DNA of 64,000 nt from Ktedonobacter sp. SOSP1-85 (GTDB lineage Bacteria; Chloroflexota; Ktedonobacteria; Ktedonobacterales; Ktedonobacteraceae), in assembly GCF_016587415.1 (NCBI RefSeq), contig NZ_BNJI01000002.1, positions 620,001 through 684,000 of the forward strand, written 5' to 3'. The notes below the pieces were generated by a model. That model was not told the DNA's origin. It saw only the letters and a program-made list of their open reading frames with translations, and did not search any database. The position numbers and the translations under genes were made by a program. Below, piece after piece: positions 58,693-64,000 of the stretch (position 1 is its first letter; every line of letters begins with the position of its first letter).

Positions 58693-60789
58693 ATGTTTAA
58701 GAATCCACCCTTAAGACTCCAATACTCCAAAGCAAAGTTGATATCCTGGCTGCGCATGGTCGGTCAGCTAGTAATGCTCGGTATCGTCGCGGTCGCGCTC
58801 CTCTTGCCTGCTCCCTTTACCTCTAATCAGTTGCCCGCCGCCTGGGAGAAGAGCGATTTGATCATCAGCCACTGGCCCACGGCGCTCTTGATTCAGCGCA
58901 CCTTCGCGCAGTATCACCAGCTCCCCCTCTGGAACCCCTACTTTGGGGGTGGGCAGCCATTGATCGCTGATCCGCTGGCGGCGCTCTTCTATCCCCCCAC
59001 CCACCTGGTCCACTTTCTCCCTCTGCGTGACTACTATCTCGTGCTTATCCTGGGCCATCTGCTATTCGCTGGCCTGGGTACTCTACTGCTCGCACGTCGC
59101 GCGTTTGGCCTGTCGCATCTCGCCGCGCTGGTGGCCGCGATTGGCTACATGGCGACGCCACGACTGATCAGTCACCTGGGTGCGGGCCACCTGACGATCT
59201 TTCAGACTGTGACCTGGTTCCCCTGGCTGGCCCTCTCCTGCTGGGCGACTGTGCGCGAGCCACGCCGCTGGGGCGCGCTGCTTGGCATCTGCATCGCCAT
59301 GACTCTGCTGGCCGGACATCCCCAGATGGCTTACTATGGTATGTTGATGCTCACGGGTCAGGCCACCTGGCTCCTGGTCAAGCGCTGGCGCCTGGAGGGA
59401 CATCAGGCATTCTTCGCCTCCCTGGCTGGTTTAGCCGTGGCTGGCATCATTGGCGCGCTTATCGCCTCCATCCACCTCTTGCCGCTGATGGAATTTACAG
59501 CATATTCAACGCGCCAACTCACCCTAAGCTCCAGTGATACATATCCTCTGCAAGACTTTCTCCATGAACTACTCAATCAGCAACCCAGGTCCCAGTTCCC
59601 CTGGGAGGGCTTAATCACACCTGGATATATTGTCCTCGCCCTGACCCTACTCGCGCTGGTGACGCGCTGGCGTAAAGCCTGGCCACTGCTCCTGGGCATC
59701 ATACTCATAGCTGGACTCGCGATGGGTAATTCCTCGCCCCTGTATCTGCTTGTCTCACACATATTGCCCAGTTTTGATCGCTTCCGTGGGCAGGCGCGTA
59801 TCTGGTTTGTGGGACTTTTCCTCTTTGCCATCCTGGCCGGATTAGGGACAGACGCTCTCCTGCATTATCTACGCCGTATTTCTGTGTATAGCGCTGTTCC
59901 GGCTGGCCTTCTTATCGTTCTCGCCATCTCGACGACGCTTATTATCATAGATAATGCCTCTACCCAGCTCGGCGATGTACGCACAGTAACCACTCCCTCC
60001 ACACTGGCATATACCGCGGCGCATCTCGCGGGAGGTGGACGCATCTACGGCGTCCAGGAGAACCTGCCGCAGGTGAATGCAGTCCAGACCCAGACTCGCT
60101 TTGCCGATGGCTGGAATCCGCTTCTGATCGAGTCCTATGTCTCCTATATGCAGCGTGCCGGTGACTATCAAGCAGATGGTTACCAGCTTCACTTTCCACC
60201 CGCCGATTCTCCCAGCGTCAAACCAGACCCCAGGCTCCTTGGGTTGATGAACGTAAGCATTGTAATCTCGCGCCGACCGCTCTCCGATCCACGCCTGGTG
60301 CAGGTCGGGAAGGTTGATGATACCTTCCTCTACAAAAATACAGCCGACGCGGGCTACGCCTATCTCGTCAACCCCGACTCAGCCGGTCGCTTACCAACGC
60401 TGAACTCACTTCAGCCGCTTAAAACGCCCATCCATATTGTGAACGCATCGCCTGAACCAGACACCTTTACCTTCTCTACGGATAAGCCTGCTTACTTCGT
60501 GATTGGCACCCCCACCTATCCTGGCTGGGTCGCCTCGCTCGATGGTCAGTCCGTGCCCATCCAGCAGATCGATGGTATACTGCCCGCGCTCAAAGTAGGC
60601 CCAGGCACTCATCGCGTGCGCTATACCTATGAGCCGCTCTCCCTACGCGTCGGCGCGACCCTCTCGCTCATCGGCCTCCTGACAGCCCTCATATGGCTCT
60701 TCGTCGCCCTCCGCCCCAGGAGGCGTACCCAACCCCAACCACCTGCACCGAAACAGGCCGAAAGCACTCCTGTACCCATTGGCGCCTAA
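58693..60789 (+). CDS. YfhO-like multi-pass membrane protein
   Basis: 698 residues with about twelve hydrophobic segments in the first two thirds (LVMLGIVAVALLLPAPF, YLVLILGHLLFAGLGTLLLA) and an outer region with NSSPLYLLVSHILPSFDRFR. The last 120 residues form an extracytoplasmic beta-rich domain (PEPDTFTFSTDKPAYFVIGT, ASLDGQSVPIQQIDGIL) followed by one more membrane helix. The early WNPYFGGGQPLIADPLAALF is typical of YfhO proteins, which resemble GT-C glycosyltransferases that glycosylate lipids or teichoic acids. The glycan substrate is unknown. A terminator hairpin follows. Confidence 0.8.
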   Translation: MFKNPPLRLQYSKAKLISWLRMVGQLVMLGIVAVALLLPAPFTSNQLPAAWEKSDLIISHWPTALLIQRTFAQYHQLPLWNPYFGGGQPLIADPLAALFYPPTHLVHFLPLRDYYLVLILGHLLFAGLGTLLLARRAFGLSHLAALVAAIGYMATPRLISHLGAGHLTIFQTVTWFPWLALSCWATVREPRRWGALLGICIAMTLLAGHPQMAYYGMLMLTGQATWLLVKRWRLEGHQAFFASLAGLAVAGIIGALIASIHLLPLMEFTAYSTRQLTLSSSDTYPLQDFLHELLNQQPRSQFPWEGLITPGYIVLALTLLALVTRWRKAWPLLLGIILIAGLAMGNSSPLYLLVSHILPSFDRFRGQARIWFVGLFLFAILAGLGTDALLHYLRRISVYSAVPAGLLIVLAISTTLIIIDNASTQLGDVRTVTTPSTLAYTAAHLAGGGRIYGVQENLPQVNAVQTQTRFADGWNPLLIESYVSYMQRAGDYQADGYQLHFPPADSPSVKPDPRLLGLMNVSIVISRRPLSDPRLVQVGKVDDTFLYKNTADAGYAYLVNPDSAGRLPTLNSLQPLKTPIHIVNASPEPDTFTFSTDKPAYFVIGTPTYPGWVASLDGQSVPIQQIDGILPALKVGPGTHRVRYTYEPLSLRVGATLSLIGLLTALIWLFVALRPRRRTQPQPPAPKQAESTPVPIGA

Positions 60790-60801
60790 GCCCTCTTTCC
60801 C

Positions 60802-60863
60802 AATCAAATAGAACGCTGAAGGGCCTGGGCAACTGCCCAGGCCCTTCAGCGTTCTATTTGATT
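60802..60863. terminator. 30-bp hairpin after the YfhO-like gene
   Basis: Arms 60802-60831 and 60834-60863 pair perfectly around AC, followed by a TTTT run, so this one has the look of a factor-independent terminator on the plus strand. Confidence 0.8.
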
Positions 60864-60870
60864 TTTTCTC

Positions 60871-60899
60871 TTGACAGATGATGCATAATATTTTATTAT
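60871..60899 (+). promoter_or_regulatory. Promoter of the arsR-CDF operon
   Basis: TTGACA (60871-60876), 17-base spacer, TATTAT (60894-60899). It begins only 8 bases after the previous gene's terminator. Confidence 0.75.
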
Positions 60900-60917
60900 C
60901 TGAGTAGTTACTCAGAT
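60898..60917 (+). promoter_or_regulatory. ArsR/SmtB-type operator
   Basis: ATCTGAGTAGTTACTCAGAT is a perfect 9-2-9 palindrome overlapping the end of the -10 and the expected start site. The centre TGAGTAGTTACTCA closely resembles the SmtB/ZiaR site TGAACAGTTATTCA, so zinc-relieved repression is expected. Confidence 0.72.
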
Positions 60918-60954
60918 AAGCAGATAAGGGATAAGGGAGAGAAGCGAGAGACCC

Positions 60955-61353
60955 ATGGCAAAAGAGACTGGACGTTCACCTATTGACGCCGAGGCCGTCG
61001 TGGCCGCACAGCAGCAGGCCCTGCCCGAGACCAATCTCCTCTTGATCGTGGAGACGTTTCAGGCCCTGGCCGATCCGACGCGGGCGCGCATCCTCTATGC
61101 CCTGACGCGCCAGACGCTGTGTGTGCGTGACCTGGCTATCGTCGTAGGCGTCTCGGAATCGGGTGTCTCACATCACCTGCGCTTTCTGCGTGATCGCCGC
61201 CTGGTCAAATCCCGACGCGATGGCACAACGATCTATTATTCAGTGGATGACCAGCATGTGGCCGCGCTCTTCCAGGAGGCCAACTATCACGTCGATCATG
61301 TCCGACGCGGTCTCCCCGATCATCCCTACGTCATTCATTCACACGAGGACTAA
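60955..61353 (+). CDS. ArsR/SmtB family metalloregulator
   Basis: 132 residues. The winged helix is FQALADPTRARILYALTRQT, LCVRDLAIVVGVSESGVSHH, LRFLRDRRLVKSRRDGTTIY. The DNA-binding ELCVCDLA-like motif reads TLCVRDLAIV, lacking the second cysteine of the arsenic site, while the C-terminal helix has DQHVAALFQEANYHVDHVRR with histidines at the zinc (alpha5) site positions. Zinc sensing is therefore favoured over arsenic. It starts the operon and represses it in the absence of metal. Confidence 0.9.
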   Translation: MAKETGRSPIDAEAVVAAQQQALPETNLLLIVETFQALADPTRARILYALTRQTLCVRDLAIVVGVSESGVSHHLRFLRDRRLVKSRRDGTTIYYSVDDQHVAALFQEANYHVDHVRRGLPDHPYVIHSHED

Positions 61354-61378
61354 CTTCTTATCAGGAGGAACAATACCT

Positions 61379-62560
61379 ATGGCACATTCCAGCGCCGCCC
61401 ATGAGCATCATGAGCACTCCCATTCCCCAGAGCATACGCACGATCACGACCAGCACGACCATGCACATGAGTCACATGAGCATGACCATGACAATCATAG
61501 TCATAAGCATGATCATCAGCACGACCATACACATGCTCACCATGACCACGACCATCATGACCATGGACATAGTCATGGTCCGCTGGGCTGGCTTGTTGAC
61601 GCAATTCCCTTCCTCCATGGACATAGCCATGGCGAGGTCAATGTCGATACCGCTCTTGAAACCAGCGACCGTGGCCTCTGGGCACTGAAAATCTCTCTGC
61701 TGGGCCTGGGGGCGACCGCGCTCTTCCAGCTCATTATCGTCCTCATTAGCGGTAGCGCGGGCCTCCTGGCGGACACCATCCATAACTTCTCGGATGCCCT
61801 GACTGCCATCCCCCTGGGTATCGCCTTCGTGCTGGGAAAAAAGCTGGCGACCCGGCGCTATACCTATGGCTTTGGGCGCGCGGAAGACCTGGCAGGCGTC
61901 GTCATTGTGCTGATGATCTTCTTAAGCTCCCTTGTGGCGGGTTATGAGAGCATCATCAAGCTGCTCCACCCAGAACCACTGCGCAACGTCTGGTGGGTCA
62001 TGGTGGCCTCCATCATTGGTTTCCTGGGCAATGAGGGGGTAGCGATCTTTCGCATCCGCGTCGGGAAAGAGATCGGCTCTGCCGCGCTGGTGGCCGATGG
62101 TCAGCACGCTCGCGTCGATGGTCTGACCTCCCTGGCTGTGCTCTTTGGCGCGCTTGGTAGCCTCCTCGGTCTCCCCCTGGCGGACCCCATTATCGGCCTG
62201 CTCATCACCGTCGCCATCCTCTTTATCGTCAAAGACACGGCGCGCACCATGTGGCACCGCCTGATGGACGCGGTCGATCCCGCCATCGTTGACAAACTTG
62301 AACGCGTGACTCGTGAGACGCCTGGTGTCCAGCAGGTCCGGCATATTCGCGCACGCTGGCTTGGACATAAGCTCTCCGCCGAGATGCAGATCCTCGTCAA
62401 CGAAAATCTCTCGTTGCGTGAAAGCAACCAGGTGGTCGAGAATGTGCGCCACAACTTGTTCCACGCCCAGCCACGCCTGGCAAGCATCTCCGTCCACGCT
62501 CAACCCGACTCCCAGGTCTCCGAGTCGCTCACAGCCCACCACGAGGCCCTGGCCCTCTAG
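61379..62560 (+). CDS. Cation diffusion facilitator with His-rich N-terminus (zinc exporter)
   Basis: 393 residues from ATG 61379, with AGGAGG upstream; the longer frame from 61163 runs through the ArsR gene. Residues 1-65 are extremely His/Asp-rich (for example HEHSHSPEHTHDHDQHDHAH). The CDF fold follows: LADTIHNFSDALTAIPLGIA (HxxxD), YGFGRAEDLAGVVIVLMIFL and LVADGQHARVDGLTSLAVLF (HxxxD), with the cytoplasmic alpha/beta domain VRHIRARWLGHKLSAEMQIL. It exports Zn(II) from the cytoplasm in exchange for protons. Directly behind the ArsR gene, 25 bases away, under the SmtB-type operator. Confidence 0.92.
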   Translation: MAHSSAAHEHHEHSHSPEHTHDHDQHDHAHESHEHDHDNHSHKHDHQHDHTHAHHDHDHHDHGHSHGPLGWLVDAIPFLHGHSHGEVNVDTALETSDRGLWALKISLLGLGATALFQLIIVLISGSAGLLADTIHNFSDALTAIPLGIAFVLGKKLATRRYTYGFGRAEDLAGVVIVLMIFLSSLVAGYESIIKLLHPEPLRNVWWVMVASIIGFLGNEGVAIFRIRVGKEIGSAALVADGQHARVDGLTSLAVLFGALGSLLGLPLADPIIGLLITVAILFIVKDTARTMWHRLMDAVDPAIVDKLERVTRETPGVQQVRHIRARWLGHKLSAEMQILVNENLSLRESNQVVENVRHNLFHAQPRLASISVHAQPDSQVSESLTAHHEALAL

Positions 62561-62570
62561 TACAGTGTGT

Positions 62571-62622
62571 GGGGCACGAAACATCATGTGCCGCTAGCTC
62601 GGCACATGATGTTTCGTGCCCC
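62571..62622. terminator. 23-bp hairpin after the CDF gene
   Basis: Arms 62571-62593 and 62600-62622 pair perfectly (GGGGCACGAAACATCATGTG). It lies 10 bases after the CDF stop. Confidence 0.75.
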
Positions 62623-62738
62623 TTTGGCATGGCGATCCGCTTCATAGCCATCGAACCTTCCCTTTTTGCACTCCAGCGACAAGGGTAAGGTGAAGGCGGC
62701 AGCAGCCAGGTCGTTCACTGCCACCTTCTTCCTCTCTC

Positions 62739-63176
62739 TTACCCGACAAACGTCGCGCCAGTCATCACTCCGACAGCCAGTACGGTCAAGATAAATCCTG
62801 CAAGAGCCCAGCGGCGGGCCGGGACATTTCCCGTTTTGTTAATCAATTGGATCGCAGGACGTAACGCGCCATCGCCGATACCGAGAAGTATAATCGCGAT
62901 CACAAAGCCCGCGATGATTAGGCTTCCCCATGCACTTCCAAAGAGATTGGCAAAGCCACGCGTTCTCGTGATGAGAATGAGACCAAAGCCCATTGTGAGT
63001 GTTCCTGTATAGGTAAGAACTCGTGCGGTCGTCAGAGCCAGCTGTTTGAGTGTCTCGTTCGGCTCTTTTCCTAGAAGCGGTATGATGAAAAAGGCCAGGA
63101 GTGCGTAGCCGCCCACCCATATTGCCGCGCTTAAGACATGTCCGTAACGTATCAGCCATGAGACGATTGTTGTCAT
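62739..63176 (-). CDS. CopD/DUF2269-like membrane protein
   Basis: 145 residues with four hydrophobic helices: VLSAAIWVGGYALLAFFIIP, VLTYTGTLTMGFGLILITRT, LIIAGFVIAIILLGIGDGAL, LAGFILTVLAVGVMTGATFV. The first helix pair with YGHVLSAAIWVGGYALLAFF resembles the H-x-x-x-x-x-W-x-G pattern of CopD and DUF2269 proteins, which are linked to copper or haem in the membrane. It overlaps the preceding small frame by 4 bases (ATGA). Confidence 0.72.
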   Translation of the reverse strand: MTTIVSWLIRYGHVLSAAIWVGGYALLAFFIIPLLGKEPNETLKQLALTTARVLTYTGTLTMGFGLILITRTRGFANLFGSAWGSLIIAGFVIAIILLGIGDGALRPAIQLINKTGNVPARRWALAGFILTVLAVGVMTGATFVG

Positions 63177-63373
63177 ACCGGCTCCTTTCGTTCATCCCGC
63201 ACGTGCTCTTTTGTTGATGGGAAAGGTACACTGGACGTGCCGGTCTCCCTTTCAGCCGCTACAACGGCTGTCTTGTCTGAGACAGCATCGCGGATCAGAG
63301 CCTTCTGTGTTCTCACGCGTCGATTTATGATCCATTCACCAACGAATGCTCCTGGCGGGCCTGCGGTCAGCAA
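63173..63373 (-). CDS. Short frame, uncertain
   Basis: A 66-residue frame that overlaps the CopD-like gene by 4 bases. Start is TTG; the frame stays open upstream to about 63487 and reads SAIDGVWEWWFPVAVLLTAG with a hydrophobic helix, but without ATG or GTG. It may be a small membrane protein using a rare start or a decayed end of the adjacent gene. Confidence 0.3.
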   Translation of the reverse strand: MLTAGPPGAFVGEWIINRRVRTQKALIRDAVSDKTAVVAAERETGTSSVPFPSTKEHVRDERKEPV

Positions 63374-63494
63374 GACCGCTACCGGAAACCACCATTCCCA
63401 AACGCCATCGATCGCGCTGACGACCCATGAGCGGAGTGGTGTCTCTTCCTGGCTGAAGGGAAATGTCGCCGAGCACGGTCGTCCCCTTCAACCT

Positions 63495-64000
63495 CTAGGA
63501 GGAGAAGTGCTCAGGGCTAAGCATGTCCAGAACCTCCTGCTCATCCTTATTGGTGGGAAGGTAGTCATCGGTGGCAGGCTCAATCTTCCAGACTACCCCT
63601 TTAAGGGTCACGAAGCGCCAATCCAGGTTGGAGCTATTATTGAAATCCGCGGGAGTGGCGGTCTTTAACAGGTCCAGCACATCTCCTGGCGCGGTCTGGT
63701 GAATATCAAGCCGCCCAGATTGGACTTTGTGGATATAATCTGAAACAATGCCCTCGGGATCCTCGCGGAAGATCACTCTGTGCATATTGCGCAGATTGTG
63801 CTCGGCGGTCTCGCGGTGCGCGGGAATGTCTATATCGCGCGCGATACGAAGGCGCAGGGCCTCAAAGAAGCTGTATTGCACCAGGCCGCTACAGATAAAG
63901 CGTAACACAGATGTCCGAGAGGTCTCATCCTCGTCCTCATGCTTGAAGAAATCTGCGACCTTCTGCGCGCCATCGGCGGCCTGTGGTAGGACTGAGAGAT
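63495..64000 (-). CDS. Hypothetical protein, N-terminus outside the window
   Basis: The reading frame runs off the right edge. The visible 167 residues include DGAQKVADFFKHEDEDETSR, FICSGLVQYSFFEALRLRIA and VLDMLSPEHFSS at the end. No motif is recognised. The internal GTG at 63908 is not a likely start because the frame upstream of it reads as protein. Soluble and without a signal in the visible part. Confidence 0.65.
   Translation of the reverse strand, partial: LSVLPQAADGAQKVADFFKHEDEDETSRTSVLRFICSGLVQYSFFEALRLRIARDIDIPAHRETAEHNLRNMHRVIFREDPEGIVSDYIHKVQSGRLDIHQTAPGDVLDLLKTATPADFNNSSNLDWRFVTLKGVVWKIEPATDDYLPTNKDEQEVLDMLSPEHFSS

Noticed and set aside
61163..61378. Extension of the CDF frame into the ArsR gene
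   Set aside because: ATG 61379 has AGGAGG and begins the His-rich tail; the upstream frame is a shadow of the ArsR gene.

Overview
The window looks like chromosomal DNA of a Ktedonobacteria-type Chloroflexota bacterium. This is inferred from the gene repertoire: a giant MalT/LuxR-type ATPase regulator with an extra N-terminal domain, abundant TetR, WYL and two-component regulators, P450 and flavin oxidases, VCBS-like membrane proteins, a GC-rich core and many intergenic palindromic repeats. No rRNA or tRNA gene was recognised, so the assignment rests on protein style only.

Layout. 0-5 kb: a peptidoglycan-binding secreted protein, then a probable catabolic set (two-subunit ThDP decarboxylase, cyclase/formamidase-like metal hydrolase, class A FAD monooxygenase). 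5-15 kb: the LuxR-type regulator, small VOC and cupin proteins, an XRE-MurA fusion, NIPSNAP, a DUF1579-like protein, a WYL regulator and an arylamine N-acetyltransferase. 15-20 kb: a lipoprotein and three genes resembling phage tail/connector proteins. 20-24.9 kb: GNAT, LysR, MFS exporter, an AT-rich VanZ-like gene, and a CRISPR array of five identical 37-nt repeats with no cas genes in the window. 25-36 kb: a MerA-like flavoprotein disulfide reductase, an alpha/beta hydrolase, a membrane-anchored coiled-coil protein with a C-terminal HTH, a PrsW-like protease, a primary-type sigma factor, and a MoxR/DUF58/DUF4129 operon. 36-43 kb: a radical-SAM protein with unusual cysteine spacing, a TetR/ferredoxin/ferredoxin-reductase/P450 operon, and a berberine-bridge-type oxidase. 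43-48 kb: a four-gene sugar ABC importer with a sigma-70-type promoter and a LacI-type operator. 48-64 kb: aldo/keto reductase, UppP, a response regulator/histidine kinase pair, a globin with a winged-helix-like N-terminus beside a sulfite-oxidase-like enzyme, peptide deformylase behind a small HTH protein, a PIG-L deacetylase, a YfhO-like membrane protein, an ArsR/CDF zinc-efflux operon with an SmtB-type operator, and a CopD-like protein.

The strongest non-gene signal is repeats. About twenty long, nearly perfect hairpins (stems 13-37 bp) sit mostly just behind the 3' ends of genes, with arm sequences that differ from locus to locus. At least three mobile-looking dispersed families also occur: a 160-175-bp element with GTAGGGACC ends, a pair of 25-bp inverted arms built on GTCCATGC around unrelated loops, and a conserved 24-nt core held in variable stems. 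Two families show matched substitutions on both sides of a stem, which points to maintained pairing.

Gene starts were moved from the longest reading frame where a Shine-Dalgarno sequence decided the matter. Functions are family-level readings from sequence memory. No database search was run.
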